From NCBI RefSeq assembly GCF_030272615.1, contig NC_081413.1:182356951-182416950 (forward strand): DNA of 60,000 bases, in the 5' to 3' direction. A program made the position numbers and the translations under genes. This DNA comes from Cryptomeria japonica (lineage: Eukaryota; Streptophyta; Pinopsida; Cupressales; Cupressaceae). Numbering within the stretch: position 1 is the first letter of the stretch; every line of letters starts with the position of its first letter. This document shows, piece after piece, positions 22,280 to 34,080 of this stretch. The notes beneath the pieces were generated by a model. It was not told where the DNA came from. It did no database searches and saw nothing but the letters and a program-made list of their open reading frames with translations.

Positions 22280-23263
22280 CTAGTCACCAATAATCAACAT
22301 GAAATACCTATCACCTTGAAAGCTTCTAGTCCTTGCTGGACCACATAAGTCAGTGTGAATCAAATCAAGTACATCATTAGATTTATCATGTATGTTCTTA
22401 AAAGAAGTTCTAACTTTCTTTCCCAATTGACATTCCTTACATACTGGATTATGAGGCTTCATAATCTTAGGTATATCTCTAACTTCCTTAGTTGAATTGA
22501 TCTTAACAATACAATCAAAATTAACATGACACAACCTCTTATGCCATAGCCAACTCTCATCAATATGAGCAATTAAACATGTCTTATTACCAGTGTTCAA
22601 GTGAAAGATATTACATCCAGTCTGAATACCGGTTGCAATCTCATAACCAGTCTTGTTAATGATTTTGCATTTTCTATCTTTAAAATGAAGTTGGAAACCC
22701 TTGTCCACCAATTGACCAACACTCAAAATATTATGTTTTAAACCTTCTACATAATAGACATTATCAATGTTATGCTTGCCATCCAAAGAAATAATACCTC
22801 TACCTTTTACCATACATGCTTTGTCATCTCCAAATCTGACTTGACCACCATTGTATTCTTGCAGGGATAGAAATTTCCCTTTATCTCTAGTCATATGATG
22901 TGAGAATCCACCATCAATTACCCATTCATCCTTATCTTCAACTTTTTCTGCCAAGGCCTTTTCTTCATTCTTGATAGCCAGTTCCGGTTCATCTTCCTTC
23001 AAAGCATAGAACACCCATTCCTTTCCATTACCGGAGCCACTAGAAGAGTCTTCTATCGGTTCATCCCTAGAGTCATAAATTACTCCTTCCTCATCTGCTA
23101 TGTAGCATTGTTTACTTTTCTTGAATCTATATCTATTCTGGTTAGGCTTAAAAGATTTCTTAACTCTTTTCTCAAACCTTGCATTCCTTTTAGGACATCT
23201 AGATGCAAAATGACCAATCTTATTACATGTAAAACATTTAAAAGGTGATTTTCCTTCATACAA
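22280..23263 (-). pseudogene. Copia-A Gag end, protease and integrase N-terminus
   Basis: An open frame of 327 codons. Residues 9-22 are a zinc knuckle, CFTCNKIGHFASRC. The protease active site reads WVIDGGFSHHMT where D-S-G-C-S is usual, so it is probably inactive. Next comes the pre-integrase domain (VEGLKHNILSVGQL). The HHCC zinc domain follows (LWHKRLCHVNF ... CKECQLGK), then the first catalytic Asp in DLIHTDLCGP. The apparent start lies in Copia-L LTR sequence at the junction, so it is not a true start codon. Confidence 0.9.
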
Positions 23264-23407
23264 AACACCGATAGTCTAAAGACTAACACATGATACCGGT
23301 TTGGAACAATTACCGGTTGAATATAATTCATACATTCAAAAAGTGATCTCATAGCAAGTGTGTGATCATCGATGACAATTACAACATAATCATCAAAAGT
23401 GCCAACA
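23258..23407 (-). mobile_element. Copia-L 3' LTR, first 150 bp only
   Basis: The minus strand starts TGTTGGCACTTTTGATG after a polypurine tract and matches the first 150 bp of the 5' LTR at about 29668-29818. It then breaks off and runs straight into the Copia-A gag frame. The junction lies in a short shared GTATGAA-like stretch. Confidence 0.85.
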
Positions 23408-23673
23408 ATCTCCCCCTTTGGCATTGATGGCAACACTTAGGAAAATTTTGACATCTAAGTGTTTTACAAAATCATGCCATAAACAAAATTACTCCCCCTA
23501 AGCATATACACTATCCCTTTTCCAAAAAATACAATGTATACTACTCTTTATCAAAGATAAACATGAAAGTATACATCAAAACATCAAAATTTATATACTT
23601 CTCCCCCTTTGCCAACAATGACAAAAACATTGTAGACTAACCCCTATTTCATTAGTATTAAAATAATAAGTGT
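23408..23673 (-). other. Copia-L 3' leader with polypurine tracts
   Basis: AATGCCAAAGGGGGAGAT directly precedes the LTR (23408-23425). Further GGGGGAG blocks lie at about 23490 and 23600. No coding potential is visible. Confidence 0.7.
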
Positions 23674-26600
23674 TTATGACAGTAAATAGTAAAACTTGTC
23701 AAAAACTGATTTAAAGTCCTGCAAAAATTGCTTCATGGATAAGGACCATGACTCAAGGAGGGAGGTAGCCACCTCTTTCTCTATCTGCATCTGGGAGACC
23801 TGTTCTTCCATGGCATGTATCGTGCTCATCTCTTGAGTGACCATTAGGGCATCAAGATTTAGATAGCATTTCTAGAGAATTTGCAGTTGTGGCATTAGGA
23901 TCAGTTGAAGTTCTTGCAAATTACATGTCCGGTTGCTTACCTCTGCCTCTATTCTTGTAGACTGGATTTGAAGCTGATGAATAGTTTGACCATATGTGGA
24001 AAAGCAATCATATGGCATCTTGAAGGTGCTAATAAATGACTGCATATCAGATTGCAGTTTGTCCTTATGAGTGAGCACATCATCACAGAATAGATGAGGT
24101 TGACATATCTTGCTAAGTAGTAGATTGCCCTCATCCATTGCATCTCGGATGTTCTTTTGTGTCTTCTAGAGTTCTGACCGAAGCTCATTCAACTTCTTCA
24201 CCAAGGCAATGTTCAGAGCCTTTTCATGCTCCTTTTTGGCATTTGTTTCTGCAACTTCTTCTAGGCTTTGGACCTGGTCATCCACAACTACACATAGAAG
24301 CTTTAAACGAGAAAGTGAGGAATCGGTATTGGGGAGGTTTGTATTGGGTATCAAATTGGTAAGTGTTTCCACCATAGTTTGGATAACATCTTCCTCCTTT
24401 TTCCTCCTTAGAGCATCCAATTGCTCTTGAGCAAGCTTAATGCTCTACAGTAGCTCCGATTCATTTGCAGACTGGAGGTCAATAGGACTAGTAATGTCAG
24501 CCAGTTTGGCTTGACTACCGGTTGCCTTTGGAGTCTCCATCTGAGTGCTTTGTGCTGCTTCTTCTTTCTCATTGGCTCTTTTCTTGTCTTCTTCTGCCTT
24601 CTTTTTCTCCTCTTCTTTCCGCTTCTTTTCATCTTCATCCTTTTTCTTCTCCTCTTCCTTTCTCTTCTCCTCTTCCTTTTCCACTTCCTTCTTCTTCTCC
24701 TCTTCCTTTTCCGCTTCCTTCTTCTTCTTCTCATCCTCTTGTTTCTTATTTTCCTCTTCTTTTCTCTTTTCTTCCTCTTTCTTTTTCTTCTCATCCTCTT
24801 TCTTCTTTTCCTATTCTGCCTATTTTGTCTTTTCTATCTCCTATTTCTTCTTCTCTTCCTCTGCCTATTTTCTCTTGTCTTCCTCTTGTTTCCTCTTTTC
24901 TTCCTCTGCCTATTTTCTCTTGTCTTCTTCCTATTTCTCCTAACCTTTTGTTTCTACTAGTGCATCCAGGGTAACATTGTCACCGTTTAAGGCATCAACA
25001 TCAATCGGTTCCATTTGAGTGGTGACCGGTTCTCCTTCACTGTCATATACTTCATCTAGTTGAGTGATTTCTGGTTCTTGCTCAGCTTTCCTATTGATTT
25101 CAACCACTTCATGCAGTCTTAAAGCTGATTGAGAAAGGGAGTGGGTATCTTTGACCACTTCCAAAACTTTTCCTTCCAATAACAAGAGTCTTCTTCTTCT
25201 CATGAAGAAGAGGCCCTTATATTTCTCCACCACTTCATACAGTTCTATTTTAGGTACATTAGGAAAGTATTGTGCAAATACTTCCTCTCTTATTTCTTGT
25301 TCTTTTTCTATGGCAATGCGCCACTTAATGTCTAAAGAATTATACAAAGAATCAGGCGCCTCAGATTTAATTTTTGATGGCCACCAATCATTAATGCATA
25401 AATAATTGATAACTTCTTGTTCAACTTCTTTCTTTTCATCATCATTAAAATCATCAAAGCACTCTTTTAAATCACCAAGTACTTTTCTTCTAATATTCTT
25501 AATTGTTCTTTGACAATGTGTCAAAGGTTTGTAAGAGGAAATATCAATATTTACCGGTGCAGATGTTGTCAGTTCATTCTTTGTCTTTTTCCTCGTTTAC
25601 CTAATCTTTTTAGGCCATTCTTTAGAAATAGTGTCCTCTAATTCTGGTGAATTTCTTTTTGTCTTCTGCTTCCTCTCAAAGACTTTAGCAGGTGCTACTT
25701 CTAGTTTCTTGTTTACTGGTGACCGCTTGGTCACTTTAGGACTTGCTAGAGTAACCGGTGCTGATGCTGAAGGCACTGTCTTTCCCTTCTTTACTGAGGG
25801 TTCTTGAACTCGTGTAACCCTTTCCAAATAGGTGTCGGTTCTCTTTTCCTTTGGATCAAGGGGTGAGGTGATTAGGGTAGAGGCATACCCATCTAACATG
25901 TCATTCATTACCTCATATCCCATTGGTTCCACTTCTTCCTTTCTAGGCTCAACCGCCTCCATTATGCACTCATCAACTTTGATGGTGAAGCAGATGTCTT
26001 CCTCATACTTTTTGACTATATCACTGGATATTCTTATCCTTTGGTTCATTTTTCATCTGTACTCATCAAAATATTTGTTTAGCACTTTTGGATAGCCGGT
26101 TCCAACCACTTGGAGGCTTTCCTTGATTTGCTTTGTCACCGGTTGGTTAGCAGACCATTGAATGTCACCTACTCCTAGAAAGTAGCCTTGAAAGTAGAAG
26201 AACAACCCAACCAATAGTTGTCCAAACTTAAATTTTAGGGCATTGTCCTATTTGATTGACTTGAGGTTCAATAGGAGTTGTCTTTGCATACCAGTTCATA
26301 GATCAAACGATGCATCTTCCTTTATCATCCTGTAGGCGGTATTTACTGCTGCAATAGAGACAAAGTTGATTTTGCTGGCATGGAACACCCGGTATCCTAT
26401 CACCATACATGCATATTTGACAAGATCTTCCTTGATTGAATTGACATTCATTCCTTGTGAATCGCTTATAGAACTAGTGAGCTTAGTCATTTTTATCTTG
26501 CTAATCTTTCTTAGGGCTGACACTTCACCAACATTGGAAAAATCAGTGATGGCATGAATCGCTTCTGGTGTGATATCATGCATCTGCTTTGAGTACATCT

Positions 26601-26925
26601 TATCACCATGTACCCTGCTCAGAATAATTCGAATGTGATCATCCAAAAATTCTTCAAGAAAATAGGCTACATTGTGAAGTTTCTTCTTTTCCAGAATGTT
26701 GAATTCCGGTTTAATCTTCTTATCGTTTCCACAGAATAGACTCAACTGGGAATGGATCATCAAAGATCCTAGGTCTTTAATCTTGTAGTCAATGAAATCT
26801 AAAATGCCTTCTTCCACTATGACACCAACGGCTATTTGAGATAGGGCATTGTATTTTGCCTTCCGTTGAATGAAGTCTACAGAATCAATGAGTGCACTAG
26901 AGCTAGCATGTGATGCTGAAGCCAT
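23674..26925 (-). pseudogene. Copia-L large ORF of unknown function
   Basis: From the ATG at 26925 (MASASHASSS) to a TAA at 23674 the frame is readable for about 1,084 codons, interrupted by a few stops. The best pieces are 26296-26964, 25597-26049, 24940-25524, 24166-24420 and 23872-24138. The first ~300 residues look globular and helical. A basic Ser/Pro-rich linker follows, then an acidic segment. After it comes a Lys/Glu-rich stretch (24450-24950) predicted as a long charged helix, and finally a coiled-coil-like end. I see no motif of Gag, protease, RT or integrase. The protein sits where pol should be. See the findings for its likeness to the LTR-encoded protein of G-LTR. Confidence 0.65.
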
Positions 26926-27366
26926 GATAAACAAGGAATTTTGAAAAATACCTTTGTAGATCATAATTTAGGGCTTCACAATTTGAACTTCGCTTCACAC
27001 TCCTTCGGTTGCTGAGATACTGCTTTGCATTCTACATTTCTCCAATAGGTGTTTGCTTCAGATTCTTCTTCAGGTTTTTGATAAATTCCTTGAATCGCAA
27101 TGTAAATTGCTTTTCTTTACTCTACACTTGAAAAACTTCTTCGTTCGAAAAATTATAAGTGAGAAATGATCTGAAAATTCCTTTTAAATAGATTCTCCAC
27201 CTACCATAATAAATGCTCCATTATTAGGGCATAAACCCTAGTTTGCCTTTTACCATTTCTGGTCTTTTGCCAACTGATAGGCATCACATACCAATTAAGG
27301 TCTTTTACCGGTGTCAACTGGGGGTTCAAGATATTCACCGTTTGCTCCCCCTAATCTTTTTTGATG
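26926..27366 (-). other. Copia-L spacer between gag remnant and large ORF
   Basis: 440 bp without a readable protein. It contains a GGGGGAGCAAACGG block just after the gag stop and a pyrimidine-rich region, and could act as a leader or promoter for the large ORF. Nothing more can be seen. Confidence 0.45.
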
Positions 27367-27367
27367 C

Positions 27368-28654
27368 TTAGTTTGCCGGTTCAGTGACTTCCACACTAGG
27401 TGCAGAAACTGGTTCTACTTGAATCACTTCTTCAGGCTTCTCCTTCCAAGTTTTCTTCATGTCTGCCTGAACAATTTCAACATCAATCTTTCCTTCTAGA
27501 GTGACCAGTATATCATCTGATATACTCTTTCTTTCTCTGCAGAATCTTGTTGTATGACTCAGTTTGTTGTAGTAATAGCAAACCATTCCAGGTGCTCTCC
27601 AAGGTCAATTATTCATGTTTCCATTCTTCCTTCTACATGTTGCAGTAGTGTGACCATGACCATGACCATGATGAATAACACAGATTGCTCTCCATCTAGT
27701 TGCCACTTGATAGCCACCGCTACCTGACTGATGACTATAGGTATTAAATCGGTTTGGGTTCCGGTTCCTAGAGGGTTCAGGAAAAACTCCTTGATTCCTT
27801 TAAGGATACCTTTTGGTATTGTGCATGACAAACCTGCATTCAAATGCTCTATTCCCAAACTTGTTGCATGCATAACAATTACCATTGAATCTATTGGATC
27901 TAGGCTTATTGTTTAGAAAATAAGGAAAATTATTGTAAGCCTTACTTCTACATACATTAGCAGTGTGTCCTTCCTTGAGATAGTTAAAGCAAATAGGTTT
28001 GAACTTTTTCTTACCTTTATCCTTTGATGCCAGTTGTTTCTTTGATGCTCCACTTTTTGTTCTAGAGATCTCACCTTCCTCATATTCAGAGAAACCAAGT
28101 CCTTTGGTATTCTTTACCGGTTTAGCTGATTCAAGCTTCTGCTCTAGCTTGACAGAGCTCTTATTGAATCTAGCAAGTATTTATTTTGACTCAGTGAGTT
28201 CTTTGGAAATGGCAGCATTGGATTCCTTCAAGGTTGCATTCTCAGATATAACCATGTTTAGTTCACCTTGCACTTCGTCTTTTTCTATTTTTCTTTCATG
28301 AAGGTGAGTGGTAAGTGCACTAATCTCTTGCTTTAGCTTGGAGATTTCATGATCTTTGTCTTTTACCAGATCTTCAGCTTTCCTTCGGTTCTCAAGCTCT
28401 TGGCACATTCGGATAGTCAGTCCTTCCAACTCTTTTCTCAGGTTGGAATTGGATTCATTCATCTTTTCTACTTCTTGAATTAGGGCTTCCATGTCTACTT
28501 CATCAGAAGAACTATTTTCAGATAGTTCCATCAGTTTTTCAACATGCTCTCTTCATTTTGCCTGAGAGGCCTTATATTTGACCATAAGTTCATCATAGGC
28601 TTGCTCAGACTGAGTGAGCCGATGAGTAAGTTCCCTCACAGTGTATTCCCCCAT
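27368..28654 (-). pseudogene. Copia-L Gag remnant: coiled coil and four zinc knuckles
   Basis: It starts at the ATG at 28654 (MGEYTVREL), about 35 bp after the primer site. First comes a coiled-coil segment (28181-28654, one stop between two frames), then a Lys/Ser-rich linker. Four zinc-knuckle-like motifs follow: CFNYLKEGHTANVC, CYACNKFGNRAFEC, a CVIHHGHGHGHTTATC form and CYYYNKLSHTTRFC. In knuckles 1 and 4 the second Cys is Tyr, in 2 the His is Asn, and in 3 it is His with a Gly-His expansion. The tail ends at 27368. No capsid domain is present before the coiled coil. The protein would bind nucleic acid if the knuckles were intact. Confidence 0.75.
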
Positions 28655-28689
28655 ATCTCTTTCCAAGTGGTTAGACTTATAGAAAGGTT

Positions 28690-28702
28690 GGCTCTGATAC
28701 CA
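28690..28702 (-). other. Copia-L primer binding site (initiator Met tRNA type)
   Basis: The minus strand reads TGGTATCAGAGCC two bases after the LTR end, the usual Met-tRNA primer site of plant Copia elements. It sets the orientation and shows that 28705-29818 is the 5' LTR. Confidence 0.92.
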
Positions 28703-28704
28703 AT

Positions 28705-29818
28705 TGATGAATACTAAGAGGGGGGGGGGGGGTGAATTAGTATACCAAAAAATACTGAACTTAAACACTTAAACAGTCTAGTAGTAAACCGGTAAAACAT
28801 TTTAACAAACAAACCGGTTGACACACATGCAAACCAAATAGAAAATAAGGCATTCACCTAGAGAAGCAGTAACACCATAACACAAGATATTTGACATGGA
28901 AACCCAAATGGGAAAAACCACGATGAGATGAAACTCACAAGTAACTCTTTGCAGAATAGAAACCAAACTAGTTAAGGTCATACAATGTTCTTTACCAGAA
29001 CAGATCATGTTAGGAATCTCAATCCCTGTTAGGAGATAAGTCTGATTAAAGACTACCTTGTGAGAGAATTTCAGATCCATAGATGTGAACCACCTTGTTA
29101 GAGGATTTACAAAGGCTTTTTTGGGCCTACCCGTTTAAGGGTTTCTAACTTGTCAAAGATGCGAGTAATCAACAAGTGAGTGATCTAGCAAATAGCACAG
29201 ATTGCTTGGTTAGATCCTTGATAGCTCATTCTTAATGCATTCCAACATTACTTCAGTCTTCAACACATTCACACTCTGCCTTCTCTTACAGACCTAAACT
29301 TCTCTTCTCTGATCACACTTACAAAAACTCATCAACCACTTCCAAAAACCCTTACAACAACCTAAAACCCTAGACATGATGTCCTTATAAAGGAATCTGA
29401 TTTCATGTCGGTCCAATAGGTTTACAATACAATTTTCTAGGTTCAGTGCATTTGGACATATTTGGTAACATGACACAAAAAGAACTTCCAAACAATCGGT
29501 GGATGGTAACTCATCACAGAGTATTACCGATTCATACAAAATACCGGTTGCCGGTTTGTCAAAAATGAAGACTAGGAAATATGCATTCTGTTGCTTTAAT
29601 CCTTCATGCCGCTTGAGATCCTCGAACCACTTAGGGTCTTCATACTGCTTGAGATTGGTAAACACTTTCTACAAAACACCAATAGTCTAAAGACTAACAC
29701 ATGATACTAGTTTGGAACAATTACCGGTTGAATATAATTCATACATTCAAAAAGTGATCTCATAGCAAGTGTGTGACCATCAATGACAATTACAACATAA
29801 TCATCAAAAATGCCAACA
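28705..29818 (-). mobile_element. Copia-L 5' LTR
   Basis: 1,114 bp from TGTTGGCATTTTTG at 29818 to ...TATTCATCA at 28705, with a C-run of 14 near its end. The same family occurs as a fragment at 1217-2193 and as the short copy at 23258-23407. It abuts Gypsy-2 gag, with ATGAT (29819-29823) as a possible target duplication. The partner copy cannot be found because the 3' LTR is truncated. Confidence 0.9.
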
Positions 29819-30922
29819 ATGATGAAATTAGTATCCAGGCTAATGATAGTGATTCCTCTTCCAATGATTCTGAAGTTTCCAAACCCAGAGAAGAAATAAT
29901 AGAAAAATGTCAAAAAGACAGAGACTTCAGAAAGACGATGAAGATTATCATGGCCCATAACAAAGAAGAATACTTTCTAGAATTGGCCAAATAAAGGAGC
30001 TAAATTCCCCCCTGATTACAATGTTGAAAGTCTTATCACTAAAGAAGATGACAATACACTAGCATTGATGACAAAACAGGTACAAGAACTACAAACTGAG
30101 ATTAAGGAAATGAAAGACAAAGATAAATCTCCTATGAAATATTCCTTGGATACAATTTGTCCTTTTCCATTTGACAAGAGTCTTTACATGCCTCCATTTC
30201 CTTCTAGAATAGAAATTCCTAAGTTTGATAAATATGATGGCAACTCGGATCCTCAGGACCATGTCCAAGAATTTTGTGCCCAATGTGTGGAGTTCATGCA
30301 CGAAGAAACTTATCTCATGCACCTCTTTCGAAGAAGTTTAGGAGGACAAGCTATGGAATGGTTCTCAAGCCTACCTATAGGGATTAAATCTTTTGAAGAA
30401 CTGGTTGGATTGTTTCTACAACAATACTCCTATAACAATCACCATCTAGTCACAATGATCAAGCTTTGCAATACCAAATAGAAGACATGAGAACCTTTTC
30501 TTACTTTCCTTTAGCGTTGGAGAAAGAGGTTCTCTAGGTATTCACAACCCATTCCTGATTTTGAGAAAATGGATATCTTTGTCAATAATTTGATTCTTGA
30601 GTTGAAATAAAGTATCTAAATGCAAGTATACCCTTCATTCAACAAAATGGTAGATAGTTCTCTCAAGATGGAAGACATGCTTGCCCAAAAAGGGGATATA
30701 TCACTTTATAAAGAAACACATCAAGGTTCTAGTTCCAAAGAAAAGAACAAATATTGGAAGTACGACAAAGATAATAACATAAATGTTTTTACTGATGGAG
30801 TGGTTGATAATGTCAAACCAAAATCAAAACCTGTAGTACTCAACCTGACTAGCAGAACACAAGCCCTCAAAGTAGCTGAAAGCGCTATAGAAAACCCACT
30901 GAAGAGATCAAAAGTGGTTTAA
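29819..30922 (+). pseudogene. Gypsy-2 gag (broken)
   Basis: The N-terminus is cut by Copia-L. Fragment 30065-30481 (138 codons) holds a short coiled coil (QVQELQTEIKEMKDK), DTICPFPFDKS, IEIPKFDKYDGNSDPQDHV and the Gag core with FRRSLGGQAMEWFSSLP and FLQQYSYN. Fragment 30620-30922 continues with FNKMVDSSLKMEDML, usual for plant Gypsy Gag. A frameshift and stops at about 30480-30610 separate the two. Confidence 0.85.
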
Positions 30923-31732
30923 AGAGAAACCTTGGGTTTCAAAACCTAAGTATGGTTTTACTCCTCTGGGTGAATCCTATGAGTCATCTTTTAAAAATCT
31001 ATTAGCAAATGAACTGATCACATTGCCAGATAACTCTAAACCATATGATTCAGAGGTCAAACCTAAATGGTGGAGGGAAAACGAGATGTTATTTCTCAGG
31101 TGCTTGATCTTCCTCTCTCCCACAACATCTTGTTGGGTAGACTGTGGATTCACAAGATGCAAGCAATGTTTACCTATACTTGTAATGCTTTAAAGGAAGG
31201 TGCCGATACTTTTGTTCCTCATAATAGAGCAGCCTTTGGAGTTGAAAGTTCAAAAACTTTGATGAAAGACTTGGAACAGAAATTGAAAATCATAGGTACT
31301 GATATGGATGGATACAAGATCGACCCTGTACTCTCATTAATGTCTCTTCCACCATCACCAAGATAGTTTGTAAAACCGTCAGAGGATATGAAGCCACAAA
31401 CTTCAAATACACATGTCATCTATGATGGTATTTTTGTATAGTCGTCTAATTCCCTTGCAGATGAAATAGAAGAGGTGACAATTCTCAAATGGATTTTTAA
31501 AGAAGAGAGTGAAAATAGAAAAGGGCAACACAATGATATTTCTCCTGCTCAATATGGTCTAGGATATAAGATGATTCAATGCATGGGATATTCAAGTAAC
31601 AGTCCTTTGGGAAAGTGCCAAAATGGAATCACTGAACCTATCAAGTTACAAACTAAGTCTACAAATGATAAAAATGGACTCGGCTACCATCTAGAAGAGT
31701 CATCAAATCAAAAACATACTTCTCATCAATAG
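30923..31732 (+). pseudogene. Gypsy-2 protease remnant and G-patch
   Basis: KPKWWRENE, which normally precedes the Gag zinc motif, is followed directly by VLDLPLSHNILLGRLWIHKM, the C-terminal end of the protease. The zinc motif and the protease active site between them are therefore deleted, at about 31087. Fragment 31475-31732 then has QYGLGYKMIQCMGYSSN and NGLGYHL, a degenerate G-patch. Confidence 0.75.
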
Positions 31733-33159
31733 CCTAAGTGGAGGAACAAGATACTACCTCCAACATCACAAGAAGTAAATACTCAGCAAATTCAGGACGA
31801 GTATGAAAAAGAACAAGAAGAATTGGTAATTAGGAGAGAAGAAGCATCTTGTAATCAAGTTCTGACTATATCAACAGTAACACTACAAGAAGTGAATATT
31901 CTAGAAGACATAAGAGAAGAAGTAGAAGGAATCAAAAACCTGTTTGCACCATTAAATATTCTATTCACATATACAAGAAGAATGCAAGTAGAGGATTCAA
32001 AAATTGACTCGAATGAGTATGAATGGGGTCCAGAGCCTCTATCAGATACCTCTACCAAAGAAACTCCTGAAGAACCTAATGATATCATAGATGAAGCACA
32101 AGAGATAATAGGTTTGAAGCTGCAAAAGGAAATAGAGGAAATCATACTACAAAGGCAAGAATATTATGAACAACAACTAACAGAAGGAAGAGCACAAGAA
32201 AATTCTTCACCTACTATATCTCCCTCTAATGAGATAGGGAAAATCAGGTGTAGGACTACAAAAGAATAATTTGAGGCTACAGAAGCAAGGCCGGTCATTA
32301 GTCCAGAGGAAGATAAATGGGAAAGATGACAGAGACTAACAGAGTCATCAAGGTTATGTCAACAGGTATGTCAACTACAAGTGATCATTGAACCAAATCA
32401 TGAAGGAACTTGGAGCATCAAAGATGTAGATATTGATATTATACATTCTTTCACTAAGCCACTTGAAGAGGAGTTAGAGGCTTCATCTTGTTACTCTAAT
32501 CACTCTAAAATAAGATCTATTAATGACATTACCTATTTGACACCAAAATATGACTACTTTGTCATGAATGTCAAAACTCTGTCTGATGAACCTGTTATTG
32601 TTGACCCATAATATGTAGTCCAGTCTGAAGTAGAGGATGGTTCTAGTGGTAGGTCTATTGGGTTAGGTCCCCTAAATACTAACATAAACTTTGATACTCA
32701 TGTTATAACTCTTCCTTGTCTCGAGATTCTTACACAAGGTAGTCTTCTAGAACTCAGCTTTTCGGTCCGAGGTTGTGATGACAATACTGTGAATTCCATT
32801 GAACTTATTAAATCTTTATCCTTGGTACATCTTGAGCTTATTGACTGCACTCTCCAAGATCAACCTTTGAATATACCTACCTTTACCAATGACTATACAT
32901 TAGCTTGTTATCTTAATGCAGTTGAGCAAATGGGCTCTTCCACTAGTGAACAAAGTGAGAACATGACAACAATAGATGTCAAGTATTTTAGTCTCAAAAA
33001 AAAAAAAAAAAGTGTTATGATGGCGAAAACCACATTGTGGTAGTGTTAGAATAAAAAATAGTAAAAATAAAGGACGTACCTAATGACCAAAACCTCTCTG
33101 AGGCACCTGAAGGTGAGATACTTGATATTTTGCCTAATCACTTTCAAGAGTGATCGCCA
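31733..33159 (+). pseudogene. Gypsy-2 acidic linker before RT
   Basis: Fragments 31823-32269, 32381-32611 and 32789-33043 are in or near one frame and are acidic and Glu-rich, with no recognised domain. An A-run of about 13 at 32998-33010 breaks the frame. Linkers of this kind are common between G-patch and RT in Tat-like elements. Confidence 0.55.
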
Positions 33160-34080
33160 ATGCTAATTGAACCTACACAGCTAGTAAACATTGGAACAAA
33201 AGAATTTCAACATACCATACATGTAGCTAAATCCTTATTAGTAGAAGAACTAAAAGAATTTTTTGATTTCTTCATGAAAAAGAAGATCAATTTTGCATGG
33301 ACATATGCTGATATGTCAGGTCTGGATACTGACCTCATAATACATCATCTTTCTATCATTCCCGGAGTTAAACTTGTTAAGAAAAAACTCTAAAAGATGC
33401 ATCCTCCTGTTGCATTACTTGTTAAAGTTGAGCTAGAAAAATTACCAAAAGCTAGATTCATCAGAGCAATTGATTATGTCGAATGGATATCTAATATTGT
33501 ACCTATTTCCAAACCTGACAAACCAATACATGTTTGCATAGATTTCAAAGATTTAAACAAAGCTTATCCAAAAGATGATTTTCCACTACCCAACATAGAC
33601 ATGATAGTGGACATGACTGCTGGTTATGAAATGTACTCTCTAATGGATAGGTTTTCTGGATACAATTAATCAAAATTGCACCTGAGGATCAAGAGAAAAT
33701 AATGTTCACCTGTGCATGGGAAAATTTTTGCTAGAATGTAATGCCCTTCGAAGAATGTAGGTGCCACTTATCAAAGAGCTGTAACAATAATTTTTCATGA
33801 TATGATGCACAAAACCATGGAGGACTATGTCGATGATACTATACTCAAATCTATGATAAGATCAACACATGTATCAGAACTGGGTCCAATCTTAGATAGG
33901 ATGGAAAAATTCAAACTCAGATTAAATCCCAAGAAATGTGCATTCATAGTCACATCTAGCAAGCTTCTAGGATACATTGTTTCAACGAAAGGAATTGAAG
34001 TAGACCCAGAAAAATTTAAGGCTATCATGGACATGCCACCTCTGAAGAATGTCATTCAAATGATGACTCTACAAGGGTAG
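33160..34080 (+). pseudogene. Gypsy-2 reverse transcriptase (broken)
   Basis: Fragment 33160-33393 holds the N-terminal extension. Fragment 33397-33669 has IDYVEWISNIVPI, DFKDLNKAYPKDDFPLPN and MYSLMDRFSGYN. Fragment 33802-34080 has the catalytic EDYVDDTILKS with both Asp residues and RLNPKKCAF. A frameshift at about 33670-33800 splits the palm domain. Confidence 0.9.

Noticed and set aside
24511-24974. Three plus-strand frames rich in Ser, Phe and Leu
   Set aside because: They are reverse-strand shadows of the Lys/Glu-rich low-complexity segment of the Copia-L ORF.
28690-28702. tRNA-like sequence TGGTATCAGAGCC
   Set aside because: It is a primer binding site beside an LTR, with no tRNA cloverleaf around it.
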